Made by a program: the position numbers and the translations under genes. 64,000 nucleotides of DNA. Origin: Oceaniovalibus sp. ACAM 378 (GTDB taxonomy: Bacteria; Pseudomonadota; Alphaproteobacteria; Rhodobacterales; Rhodobacteraceae). Below the pieces are notes generated by a model that was given only the letters and a program-made list of their open reading frames with translations, was not told the DNA's origin and did no database searches. Numbering within the stretch: position 1 is the stretch's first letter; every line of letters begins with the position of its first letter. The stretch covers positions 124,001 through 188,000 of the forward strand of contig NZ_VSJK01000003.1 of assembly GCF_008085915.1 (NCBI RefSeq). The letters run 5' to 3'. Below, piece after piece: positions 26,659 through 34,989 of this stretch.

Positions 26659-27633
26659 ATGGGCCTGAGCCAAGAAGAACACCTTAAGCGATTGATGCCA
26701 CCCGAAGGCCGGGTTCGCGTCGTTCTCGACACCGATACTTACAACGAGATCGACGATCAGTTCGCCGTCGTTCAGATGCTGTTGTCCCCTGAACGTCTGG
26801 CGGTCGAGGCGATCTATGCCGCGCCGTTCCGCAATACCCGGGCCGAAACTCCGGGGATCGGCATGGAGCTGAGCTTTGACGAAATCGGCCGATTGCTGGA
26901 ACGGCTGGGTGTGCCGCACGACGGCTTTGCCCATCGGGGCGTGACCGAATACGTTGGCTTTGCCAAGGTGGCGCAACCCGGCGCGGCGGTGGACGATCTT
27001 ATCCGCCGTGCACGTGACGACAGTGCGCAAAGCCCGCTCTATGTCATCGCCATCGGTGCGATCAGCAATGTGGCCTCGGCCTTGCTGAAGGCGCCCGACA
27101 TTGCCGAGCGGATTGTGGTGATCTGGCTGGGCGGAGATGCTCTCGACTGGCCCCGCGCCTTTAAAAAGAATGCGGAATTCAACCTGATGCAAGATGTCGG
27201 CGGGGCGCAGGTTCTGTTTGACAGCGGGGTGCCGGTTATTTTGATACCGGCCATGGGTGTAACTTCGCATCTGACCAGCAGTGTGTTGGAGATTGAAAAA
27301 CATGTCGAGCCGCAGGGCGAGATCGGCGCGTTTCTGGCCCGGCGTTTCAAAGAGTATTCCGACGATCATGTAGGTTGGACCAAGGAAATATGGGACATGG
27401 CGGCCATTGCCTGGCTGTTGAATGACGCCTGGGCACCGTCGATCCTAATGCCGACCCCGATCCTTGCCGACGATATCACCTGGCAGTCGGACGAAGCGCG
27501 TCATGTGATGCGCTATGTGCGTTACATTGATCGGGACGCGATCATGAAGGATTTCTTCCGCCGTCTCGAGGCTTTCGAGGCCGGAACCATCAGTGTCACA
27601 CACCCCGGCATTTCAGGCAGCGTGAAAACCTGA
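26659..27633 (+). CDS. Nucleoside hydrolase family protein, copy 2
   Basis: A 324-residue paralogue of the preceding gene, with the same metal motif (VLDTDTYNEIDDQFA), the same AIGAISNVASALL segment and the same C-terminal RYIDRDAIMKDFFRRLEA. It has a short insertion near residue 175 (RAFKKNAEFNL) and a longer C-terminal tail. The gap to copy 1 is only 23 bases, so both are in the operon begun by the ABC ATPase. The two copies may differ in base or sugar preference. A ribosome binding site (AAGGGG) is present. Confidence 0.85.
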   Translation: MGLSQEEHLKRLMPPEGRVRVVLDTDTYNEIDDQFAVVQMLLSPERLAVEAIYAAPFRNTRAETPGIGMELSFDEIGRLLERLGVPHDGFAHRGVTEYVGFAKVAQPGAAVDDLIRRARDDSAQSPLYVIAIGAISNVASALLKAPDIAERIVVIWLGGDALDWPRAFKKNAEFNLMQDVGGAQVLFDSGVPVILIPAMGVTSHLTSSVLEIEKHVEPQGEIGAFLARRFKEYSDDHVGWTKEIWDMAAIAWLLNDAWAPSILMPTPILADDITWQSDEARHVMRYVRYIDRDAIMKDFFRRLEAFEAGTISVTHPGISGSVKT

Positions 27634-27657
27634 TCCAGGCTGCATGACCGAAAGACC

Positions 27658-30171
27658 TTATTCCATCGCCTCAATCTCGACCGAAAGTTGCTCGATCGGA
27701 ATTCCGCGGCGCACCGCGCTCGCGTAGACTGCGGCCTGAATCGCCTTGCTGCGTTTCAGAAGCCGCAGAAAGCGTGCTTCGTCCAGCACCAGAAGCGTTG
27801 AAGGCGCGATGGCACGCACCTCGGCCCGTTGGCGCCGCCGCATCAGCATGCTCATCTGACCGAACATGTCGCCACGTCCCAATCGCCAGGTCTGGCCACC
27901 GACCTCAAGTTCGACCGCACCCGTTGCCACGAAATAGACATTGCGGGAGGCATCGTCGCGGCGCAGGATCCGGTCGCCAACGTTGATATAGCGCGTCACC
28001 AGAGAGCGCGCGAGCCTGTTCAGAACGCGGTCTTCCATATCCGAAAACAGCGGAAAGCGGCGCACCAGTTCGGTCTTATGCATCGCGAGATCCAGTTGCG
28101 GCGCCGCTTCGGCGCGCAGGCGCCGGGTGCCAATGTCACTGGTCAGCGCGCTGTGGACCTCTTCGCCGATCAACCCGTCCTCCAGCAACGTGTCATATTC
28201 CCGTTCCTCAAAGCGCAATGCCGTCCGACGAATGAAGCGACGCTCCATTTCTTCGGCATATCCGGGATATTGCAGGCGCAGCCCTTCCAGCGCCTGTTCC
28301 ACCGTCTCGATGCGCCGGTCCAGCATCGCGTGCAGCAGTTCAGCGACCCGCCGCCCGTGAATCCGGCGAATACGTCCGTCGATAAAGCCGTGCAGGTCGC
28401 GCAGGATCAGGCGTTGCGATAGCAGCAGCCCAAAGCGCGTGGCGGTGATCCGTGCCAGAGGTCTCGAAATTCGCAACCGATTGTGCAGAAAGATCGCCGG
28501 TCGAAGCCAGTGACCGAAACCCAAACTGCGCCGCGCCTCTTTCTTATAGCCGCTGCGCCCGCCGTGGCGCGACGCCTCGATCAGCGCGTCGGCCTCGGAC
28601 AGCAGGCGCTCGGACAAATTGGCCGAGATTGTGCGGTCCCGAAAACGGGCGATGATGGCGTCGCGTTCCGCACTGGCCAGCGCGACCAGCCCTAGTGTCA
28701 CCCGGTCGCGGTCGAGTATTTCGGTCTTGTCGTCCGCGGATTTGATCGCAAGATCCAACCGCTCGCCAAATTTCTTGGCTTCGGCGCGTACGGTTTCGCG
28801 GGTCAGGTCATAGTTCTCCGTCACCTTCGCCAGATCCTCGCGTACGGTCTGAAGTGCGACTGCGATCACCTGATTATAAAGCGCATTGTCCAGCGGCGAC
28901 AGTTTATCCAACCCAAGCCAGCCGATCACCCAGCGCAGGGTGGTGCCCTGAATCAGCAGTGTGAACAGCGTAAATCCGGTCGCCAGTATCGCCACCTGCC
29001 GCTTCACCTCGACCGGGACAAGGAAACTCTCGGTCACGGCCAGCGCCAGCGACAGGGTGACCGCACCGCGCAGCCCCCCCCACATGATCGCCACCCGGTA
29101 GGGGCGTTCGACAACCGGGGAAAGACGCAGCCGTGTCAGCAGCGGCAGCAGCCCGAAAAGGATGATCCCCCGCGCAACGATGGCCGCCCCCACAACCACC
29201 ATGATCAACCCCAGATCGGCCAGCTGTACGGATTCCAGCATCCGCGGGATCAGCAATGCTGCGAGGATAAAGATCAGCGCCCCGGCCCAATGGGCCAGAA
29301 GATCCCAGACTTCGCGCAGGTTTTGCCATGTGTTTGGCGGCAGGCGGCCCGGCCCGGTCAGTTGTAGTGTCATCGCCGCAACCACCACGGCGATTACCCC
29401 CGACGCGCCGACGCTTTGTTCGGCAACGATATAGGCCAGATAGGGCAGGGCGATCGACACCGAGATGACCGCCAACTCGTACTGGCTGAACAGGCCCATG
29501 ATCCAGATTGCGATCCGCGCCGCGATCCAGCCGGTCAGAACGCCCCCCGCCAGCAGCACGGGAAACCGCGCCAGCGCGCTTTGCACCGACGGATCCGGCG
29601 CGCCGGCCTTGACGTATTCCATGAACAGCGCGGCCAGAGCGATGGCGGCCGCGTCGTTCAAAAGGCTTTCACCCTCAATGATCCGGGCCAGCCTGCGAGG
29701 GGCCGAGATCGAGCGGAAGATGCTAACCACCGCAGAAGGGTCGGTGGTTGAAACAATGGCACCCACCAGCAAGGCCGCCGACAGGGACAAGGTGCTGACA
29801 TAGGCCAGCGAATAGCCGACGACGAAGGTCGCGACGAACACCGCCACCACGGCCAGCACCAGAATCGGCACCCAGTCGTCGGCCATCCGCCGCAGGTTCA
29901 GACCCAGCGTGACCTGAAAGACCAGCGTCGGCAAAAAGACATAGAGGAACACGTTGGAGCGGATCGGCAGAGCAAGGATCGCCTCGGCCACCGGGTTCAG
30001 GGCGTCGGTCAATTCGGTTCGCAAAAAGAACGTGGCGGCCACACCGACAAGAATGCCGAGACAGGCGATGATGACGGCATAGGGCATGCGCAGACGGTGC
30101 GCCAAAGGCTCGGCCGCGCCGATCAGCAGAAAAAGCCAGGCAATGATGGTGGTGATCAGAATGATGTCCAT
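27658..30171 (-). CDS. CPA1-type sodium/proton antiporter with C-terminal cyclic-nucleotide-binding domain
   Basis: An 837-residue membrane protein. Residues 1-410 form about 12 helices of the NhaP/SOS1 exchanger type, including STTDPSAVVSIFRS and EGESLLNDAAAIALAALF, which carry the ion-binding Asp residues. A long cytoplasmic region (about 420-690) of helices follows. The last 130 residues are a cyclic-nucleotide-binding fold (FPLFSDMEDRVLNRLARSL; VYFVATGAVELEVG; GDMFGQMSMLMRRRQRAEVRA). This layout matches the SOS1-like branch. The start at 30171 (MDIILITTIIAW) is preferred over 30201. It is convergent with the nucleoside hydrolases and followed upstream by the stress-protein gene on the same strand. 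Confidence 0.88.
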   Translation of the reverse strand: MDIILITTIIAWLFLLIGAAEPLAHRLRMPYAVIIACLGILVGVAATFFLRTELTDALNPVAEAILALPIRSNVFLYVFLPTLVFQVTLGLNLRRMADDWVPILVLAVVAVFVATFVVGYSLAYVSTLSLSAALLVGAIVSTTDPSAVVSIFRSISAPRRLARIIEGESLLNDAAAIALAALFMEYVKAGAPDPSVQSALARFPVLLAGGVLTGWIAARIAIWIMGLFSQYELAVISVSIALPYLAYIVAEQSVGASGVIAVVVAAMTLQLTGPGRLPPNTWQNLREVWDLLAHWAGALIFILAALLIPRMLESVQLADLGLIMVVVGAAIVARGIILFGLLPLLTRLRLSPVVERPYRVAIMWGGLRGAVTLSLALAVTESFLVPVEVKRQVAILATGFTLFTLLIQGTTLRWVIGWLGLDKLSPLDNALYNQVIAVALQTVREDLAKVTENYDLTRETVRAEAKKFGERLDLAIKSADDKTEILDRDRVTLGLVALASAERDAIIARFRDRTISANLSERLLSEADALIEASRHGGRSGYKKEARRSLGFGHWLRPAIFLHNRLRISRPLARITATRFGLLLSQRLILRDLHGFIDGRIRRIHGRRVAELLHAMLDRRIETVEQALEGLRLQYPGYAEEMERRFIRRTALRFEEREYDTLLEDGLIGEEVHSALTSDIGTRRLRAEAAPQLDLAMHKTELVRRFPLFSDMEDRVLNRLARSLVTRYINVGDRILRRDDASRNVYFVATGAVELEVGGQTWRLGRGDMFGQMSMLMRRRQRAEVRAIAPSTLLVLDEARFLRLLKRSKAIQAAVYASAVRRGIPIEQLSVEIEAME

Positions 30172-30232
30172 GCAACCGGAATACCAGAACCGTCGCAGCA
30201 AGAAAGATCAAAGGGATCGGTTGCTTGCCGGA

Positions 30233-31096
30233 TCAGGAGGTTTTGGCGGGTGGAATCGCCAGAACATCGCGATCGGCGCGGCGCAGCACCTCTTCGGCGA
30301 CACTGCCCAGAAAGGTTTTGCTCAGCCCGACACGTCCTTTGGTGGCGACCACGATCAAATCGGCACTGATATGACTCGCGTTCTCCAAAATCCCCAGCGA
30401 CGCGGCGGTCTCGTGGTGACGCGCGATCTTTTTGTACTCGTCCGATGGCAGGGTCGCGGCGAATTCGGCAAGCTTCTGTTCGGCCTCGATCCGGAGTTCA
30501 TAGAGATATTGCCCCATTCGCGCCCCCGGAATTGCGTCGCGCATGGATAGGTGTTGTGCGGGCGCGTCGAAAATATGCAGCAGCGTAATGTCGTGCGGTT
30601 TGCCCAGCCCCAAGTCGGCAAGGTGCACGACCGCCCGGTGCGAAGTTTCGGACAGATCGGTGGCGACCAGCAGGCTGGTATAATCGCGTTCCGGCGCCGC
30701 GTTGACCATCAGCACAGGCCAGCGTGCCCGGCGGATCGTCCGTTGCGCCGTGGTGCCGACGAACACATCGCGCAGCACCCGGCGGCGGTGCGCGCCCAAA
30801 ATCACAAGATCCGGATCCAGAGCGTCGGCGGCGTTGCAGATCCCCTCGAACGGATCGCCCAGCACAACTTCGATGGTGCAGTCCGGCCCGCCGCCGTCTT
30901 TCAGCCGCCGGACCTCTTCGCGCAACATCTGCCGGGCCAGTGCGGTTTCGCTGTCAATGATCCTTTGTCGCTGGTCATCGTCCACCGAGTGGATCAGATG
31001 CAGCCGCGCGTTGGTGCGTGCGGCAATCAAGACGGCCCGCGCCAATGCCCGGTCCGAGCGTTCGGAAAAGTCCGTCGCGACTAGTATCTTGTCCAT
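30233..31096 (-). CDS. Tandem universal stress protein (two UspA domains)
   Basis: A 287-residue protein made of two UspA domains. Domain 1 starts MDKILVATDFSERSDRAL and ends with the ATP-binding pattern ILGAHRRRVLRDVFVGTTAQ. Domain 2 starts SLLVATDLSETSHRAVVHLA and ends VVATKGRVGLSKTFLGSVAE. Both keep the GxxG(9x)G(S/T) nucleotide loop. It lies 61 bases upstream of the antiporter gene on the same strand, so the two may be coexpressed and act in ion or stress homeostasis. The open frame reaches 31171, but ATG 31096 gives the canonical N-terminus. Confidence 0.9.
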   Translation of the reverse strand: MDKILVATDFSERSDRALARAVLIAARTNARLHLIHSVDDDQRQRIIDSETALARQMLREEVRRLKDGGGPDCTIEVVLGDPFEGICNAADALDPDLVILGAHRRRVLRDVFVGTTAQRTIRRARWPVLMVNAAPERDYTSLLVATDLSETSHRAVVHLADLGLGKPHDITLLHIFDAPAQHLSMRDAIPGARMGQYLYELRIEAEQKLAEFAATLPSDEYKKIARHHETAASLGILENASHISADLIVVATKGRVGLSKTFLGSVAEEVLRRADRDVLAIPPAKTS

Positions 31097-31370
31097 TCCG
31101 TCGCCTCCGGCTTCAGATATCCCCAAAAATGTAACCACGGACCATGGACGGGCCAAACTCCGTCCAGACAACGATCATATTCCGGCGGGCAAGAAGCGTC
31201 GAGTCTGGAGCGCCATCCGCAGTTTCCCAGCAAAACATCCATTTCGTCAATTTCAGCGAGTATTTTTTACTGGCCGAGCCGGCAAGCACCCGTCCTGTGC
31301 CAGTGTTCACCAGCAATCACAGCGCCCCACTCTTGGCTCGACAGTTGCCTTGGGTTGCGCCACGCCATCG

Positions 31371-32060
31371 TCAACCCATCGGTTCCGACCGCCGCAACAT
31401 CCGCAACCGCGTCAGTTGTGCATGTTCCATGTGCTGGCGCATCGCTGTCTCGGCCGCCACCGGGTCTCGGATGAACAATGCATCCAGCAAAGCGCGGTGT
31501 TCGACAAGCGCCTCTTGCACGCGCTCTGGTGATTCCATGCTTGAAGGCCCGAGTATGAGCAGAGTGGTTTCAACCGAGGCCATGGATTTGAGCAGAAACC
31601 GATTGCGCGCCGCATCGAACAGCCGCGCGTGGAATTGACGGTTCAAGCGGACGAGCGCTGCGCTATCTCCGGTCGCGGCGCCCATCTCCTCATTGATCGC
31701 CTGAAGCTCTTCAAGCTCGACCGGCGATGCCGCTCTGGCTGCGAGCCGTGCCGCGGTGCCTTCGAGTACGGTGCGCATTTCGTAAAGCTCCATGATCTCG
31801 GAATAGTCCAGTTTGCGGACCACGGCACCGGTGCGCGGCAGATGCGTGACGAGACCATCCGCTTCGAGCCGCCTGATCGCCTCGCGCACGGGTGTTCTGC
31901 TGATCGCAAGTCGCTTTGCAATCTCGGTTTCCGTCAGCCGCGCGCCGGGTTTCAAAGCGCCGGACCGGATGTCTTCGCACAACCGTTCATATGCGCTTAC
32001 GCCCTGTAACGCCTGTATTGATATTTCCGACTGAACCACGAATTTCTCTTTCATCGCCAT
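31371..32060 (-). CDS. GntR-family regulator, FadR/FCD subgroup (first of three)
   Basis: A 229-residue repressor-type protein. The winged helix is KPGARLTETEIAKRLAISRT with PVREAIRRLEADGLV. The FCD ligand domain (ELYEMRTVLEGTAARLAARA; LNRQFHARLFDAA; EHRALLDALFIRD; MRQHMEHA) keeps the Asp/His pattern that binds a metal and a carboxylate ligand. It is divergent from the AbrB-family membrane protein gene. A 16-base palindrome-like element between them (32071-32086) is its likely operator. Start 32060 or 32054 cannot be separated. Confidence 0.88.
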   Translation of the reverse strand: MAMKEKFVVQSEISIQALQGVSAYERLCEDIRSGALKPGARLTETEIAKRLAISRTPVREAIRRLEADGLVTHLPRTGAVVRKLDYSEIMELYEMRTVLEGTAARLAARAASPVELEELQAINEEMGAATGDSAALVRLNRQFHARLFDAARNRFLLKSMASVETTLLILGPSSMESPERVQEALVEHRALLDALFIRDPVAAETAMRQHMEHAQLTRLRMLRRSEPMG

Positions 32061-32070
32061 GCATCCAGCC

Positions 32071-32086
32071 GTATACAATTGGATAC
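32071..32086. promoter_or_regulatory. Likely GntR/FCD operator in a very short divergent region
   Basis: GTATACAATTGGATAC reads GTATCCAATTGTATAC on the other strand, so 14 of 16 positions are symmetrical around CAATTG. It lies three bases before the ATG of the membrane protein gene and 11 bases from the regulator start, where bound repressor would block both. Confidence 0.65.
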
Positions 32087-32088
32087 AT

Positions 32089-33162
32089 ATGAGTCAAGAT
32101 TCGGTGCCCTTTTTCAACCGCAGCACGTTGCATCGCGTCCTGACGCTATTGCTCGCAGCGCTGGGCACATTTGTGCTCTGGTCGCTCAATCTGCCTTTGC
32201 CCTTTTTGTTCGGACCGATGTTCGCTTGCCTTGGTGCTGCCCTTGTTGGCGCACCGCTGAAGGGAATAAGCTCGCTTTCCCTGAGCGCGCGAACCATCCT
32301 TGGCGTGGCGGTCGGGGCTTCGATCACCCCCGCTGTGATTACCCAATTGCCGCAGATGGCTGGGTCGGTGGCCTTCATTCCGCTCTACATTGCGGTCATC
32401 GGCCTTGTGGGCGTACCTTATTTCCACAAGATATGCGGATTTGATCTTCCCACCGCCTATTTTGCCGCCATGCCTGGCGGCTTGCAGGACATGGTGATCT
32501 TCGGCGAAGAGGCCGGAGCAGACGTGCGTGCTCTTGCGTTGATCCATGCGACACGGGTGCTGATCATCGTCGCGATTGTGCCTGCGATGTTGATCTATTT
32601 CTTCGACAGTCCGTTGTCCGAACCGATCGGCACGCCCGTGGCAGACTTGGAGCCCGTGGAACTTGCGATCATGGCGGCGGCGGCCGTCGGCGGCTGGTTG
32701 CTGGCGGCGCGCGTCGGATTGTTCGGCGCCGCGATACTTGGGCCGATGATCGTTACCGCGATCCTGTCTTTGGCAGGGGTGATCGAAAACCGTCCGCCGG
32801 GCGAAGCGATCCTTGCCGCACAATTCTTTATCGGAATGGGAATCGGCGTCGGATATGTCGGCGTGACGCTTCACGAGCTGCGCCGAGACGTCGTTGCCGG
32901 TTTGGTTTTTGTCGTTATCCTTGCCGTTCTTGCGTTTATCGTTACCGAAATCGTTGTGCAGCTTGGACTGGCCTCACCGCTTGAGGGATTTCTGTCATTT
33001 GCCCCGGGAGGGCAGGCAGAAATGACGGTTCTGGCCATTATTGCCGGTGCCGACCTTGGTTTTGTCGTTGTGCACCATCTGGTGCGTCTCACGCTTGTCA
33101 TTATCGGTGCGCCTATCATTGCGGCGATTATCGGTGTGCGCGACAAGAAAACCCGAAACTGA
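32089..33162 (+). CDS. AbrB-family (COG3180) polytopic membrane protein
   Basis: A 357-residue integral membrane protein with about ten helices. It shows the two similar halves typical of the AbrB/ammonia-monooxygenase-like membrane family, each with a Pro-Gly motif: FAAMPGGLQDMVIFGEEAGAD in the first half and FAPGGQAEMTVLAI in the second. Members occur beside carboxylate-catabolism genes and may be transporters; function is unproven. ATG 32089 has a weak ribosome binding site and only 28 bases separate it from the divergent regulator, so the transcript may be leaderless. The start codon region overlaps a probable operator. Confidence 0.8.
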   Translation: MSQDSVPFFNRSTLHRVLTLLLAALGTFVLWSLNLPLPFLFGPMFACLGAALVGAPLKGISSLSLSARTILGVAVGASITPAVITQLPQMAGSVAFIPLYIAVIGLVGVPYFHKICGFDLPTAYFAAMPGGLQDMVIFGEEAGADVRALALIHATRVLIIVAIVPAMLIYFFDSPLSEPIGTPVADLEPVELAIMAAAAVGGWLLAARVGLFGAAILGPMIVTAILSLAGVIENRPPGEAILAAQFFIGMGIGVGYVGVTLHELRRDVVAGLVFVVILAVLAFIVTEIVVQLGLASPLEGFLSFAPGGQAEMTVLAIIAGADLGFVVVHHLVRLTLVIIGAPIIAAIIGVRDKKTRN

Positions 33163-33300
33163 CCGCCGAAAGAGGACTTGGTCAATCCGTTGTCCGGAAA
33201 TTGCTGCTTTCCGCGATTTTCCTTGGTGCATTCGCCGCCTTGATATTCTTTCGCGAGGCGCAGAAGGCCGGCCACATCTTCGTTTTTCAGCGGGCGTGGC

Positions 33301-34041
33301 TCAGGTCACTTGGCCGCCGTTCACGGCAATCATCTGGCCGGTAACAAAACGGGCCGAGGGCGACGCGAGAAACCCGACCATTGCGGCGATATCATCGGAG
33401 ACGCCCATGAAGCCGGTTGGAATCTTCGCAGCGCGTGCGGGGTCGTCCTGGGTTTCGCTGTCTTGGCGGATTTGGCCGGGGGAGACGATGTTCGCGGTGA
33501 TCCCCTTTGACGCGAACTCGGTCGAAAGCGCCTTGGTGAGCCCCCAGACCCCATGTTTGGCAGCGGAAATCGGAGCACCTTCGAAATAGCCGCCGATCGC
33601 CTTCATCCCGGCGAAATTGATGATCCGGCCCCAGCCGCGATCCACCATCCCGGGCAAAAACGCACGACAGGTGTAGAACGGCCCGGTGAGGGCGGCATCA
33701 ACGACGCTGTGCCAATCCTCGTCCGACATTTCCAGGAATGGCTTATGTGGACGTCGCGCGGCGTTGTTGACCACAATATCGACTGCCCCGAACTGGCTTA
33801 GCGCCATGTCGGCGATTTCTGCAACACAGTCCGACCGGCTGACATCGCCCATGGCAACCAGTGCCTGAGTGCCGGCTCTGGCGACAAGCTCTGCGGTTTC
33901 CCGGGCGGCTTGCTCGTCTTTGGAGCCGTTGACGATAACATTGCATCCAAGCTGAGCGAGATGCACCGCAATGGCGCGCCCGATGTTGCGTCCCGAGCCG
34001 GAGACAAAGGCGGTTTTTCCGGTAAGAACAGGATTCTTCAT
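33301..34041 (-). CDS. Short-chain dehydrogenase/reductase family protein lacking the catalytic Tyr
   Basis: A 246-residue SDR. The cofactor loop SGSGRNIGRAIAVHLAQLG and the segment GDVSRSDCVAEIADMA are intact, and the C-terminus (GQMIAVNGGQVT) is typical. The YxxxK motif, however, reads ISAAK: Ile158 replaces the catalytic Tyr while Lys162 stays, and the catalytic Ser is replaced in NFAGMKAIG (about residues 142-150). It therefore cannot use the usual mechanism and may be a pseudo-enzyme, a binding protein or an enzyme with altered chemistry. It is divergent from a GntR/FCD regulator. A longer start at 34077 is possible. Confidence 0.82.
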   Translation of the reverse strand: MKNPVLTGKTAFVSGSGRNIGRAIAVHLAQLGCNVIVNGSKDEQAARETAELVARAGTQALVAMGDVSRSDCVAEIADMALSQFGAVDIVVNNAARRPHKPFLEMSDEDWHSVVDAALTGPFYTCRAFLPGMVDRGWGRIINFAGMKAIGGYFEGAPISAAKHGVWGLTKALSTEFASKGITANIVSPGQIRQDSETQDDPARAAKIPTGFMGVSDDIAAMVGFLASPSARFVTGQMIAVNGGQVT

Positions 34042-34164
34042 CTTGGTGGCGACCTTTTCATGTTTTGTTTCATACATCTAAGGTGTCAGCTTTGCCCTTC
34101 GGATCGGGCAGGTGGTGACGGTATCCGTCCCACAGTGACTTACCATCCGCAGTCTCACTTAAAT

Positions 34165-34190
34165 TGTCAATCAACAGAATAATGTTGACA
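34165..34190. promoter_or_regulatory. Nested inverted repeats between SDR and GntR genes, likely operator
   Basis: TGTCAA at 34165-34170 matches TTGACA at 34185-34190, and inside them TCAACA (34171-34176) matches TGTTGA (34183-34188). The outer arms look like -35 hexamers in both directions. This is the place expected for the operator of the adjacent FCD regulator. Confidence 0.65.
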
Positions 34191-34219
34191 TATTGCGATT
34201 CCACCGGCGTCATGCAGCT

Positions 34220-34894
34220 ATGGAACTTGGGCAAAACATTCGCAAACCGACGCAGAAGCTGCAGCAGAGATCGCTGGTGCAGGAAGTGCGTGACGCGTTG
34301 GAAGGGATGATCCTGCGCGGAGAGCTTCCTGCCGGCGAGCGCCTGAACGAAATCGACCTGGCGCAGCGGCTTGGTGTCAGTCGGGGCCCCGTGCGCGAAG
34401 CTGCCCGGTCGCTGGAGCGTGAAGGACTGGTGAACGCCGTTGCCAATCAGGGGGTGTTTGTCCGGATGCTGTCGCTGGACGATGTCCTTGAGCTTTATGA
34501 TCTGCGGGCGGGCATTGCAGGGCTGCTTTGTGCCCGCGCCGCCGGATGCGCGACCCCGGAGGACAAGCGCGATCTGCGTGCCTTTGTCGTGCGGATGGAC
34601 GATGCAATGCGCGATGGCGACGAGAAGCGGTACTTCGAGCTCAACCTTGCCTTCCATGACTGCGTTGCGCTGGTATCGGGCGCGTCGCGCGCCAAAGAAC
34701 TTTACACCTCGCTTGGCAAGGAAGTGCGGCTGATGCGGCTGCGGGTTCTGACCGGTGGGACGTCATTGAAAGTGTCAAATTCCGAGCACGACCGCATCGT
34801 CACCGCCATCGAACGAGGCGAAAGCGATGCCGCCGGTAAAGAGGGCGCTCAGCACCATATGAACGGGAAAATGCGGTTGCTCGAGACGCTTTAA
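34220..34894 (+). CDS. GntR-family regulator, FadR/FCD subgroup (second of three)
   Basis: A 224-residue regulator with winged helix LPAGERLNEIDLAQRLGVSR and GPVREAARSLEREGLV, followed by an FCD domain (ELYDLRAGIAGLLCARAAG; LNLAFHDCVALVSG; SEHDRIVTAIERGE). It precedes the TctCBA transporter genes on the same strand and is divergent from the atypical SDR gene, so both are candidate targets. The inverted repeats at 34165-34190 lie in the divergent region. ATG 34220 is chosen over 34193 since it begins the conserved part. Confidence 0.88.
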   Translation: MELGQNIRKPTQKLQQRSLVQEVRDALEGMILRGELPAGERLNEIDLAQRLGVSRGPVREAARSLEREGLVNAVANQGVFVRMLSLDDVLELYDLRAGIAGLLCARAAGCATPEDKRDLRAFVVRMDDAMRDGDEKRYFELNLAFHDCVALVSGASRAKELYTSLGKEVRLMRLRVLTGGTSLKVSNSEHDRIVTAIERGESDAAGKEGAQHHMNGKMRLLETL

Positions 34895-34989
34895 GACGAC
34901 CCGGGCACGCAGCCCGGCTGAATAATCCATCGCGGCACGATCCTTGAGGAGGGGAGCTGCGGTGGCAAATCGAAAACAGGGAGGACACA

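Noticed and set aside
32871-33275. Reverse frame next to the SDR gene containing the phrase LLRLAKEYQGGEC, which looks protein-like.
   Set aside because: Most of it is antisense to the AbrB-family gene, it lacks a ribosome binding site, and no family was recognised; at best a remnant.
34895-34925. CCGGGC-ACGCA-GCCCGG hairpin after the second FCD regulator gene as a terminator.
   Set aside because: Only six pairs with no following T-run. It may weakly separate regulator and tctC messages, but evidence is too thin for a feature.
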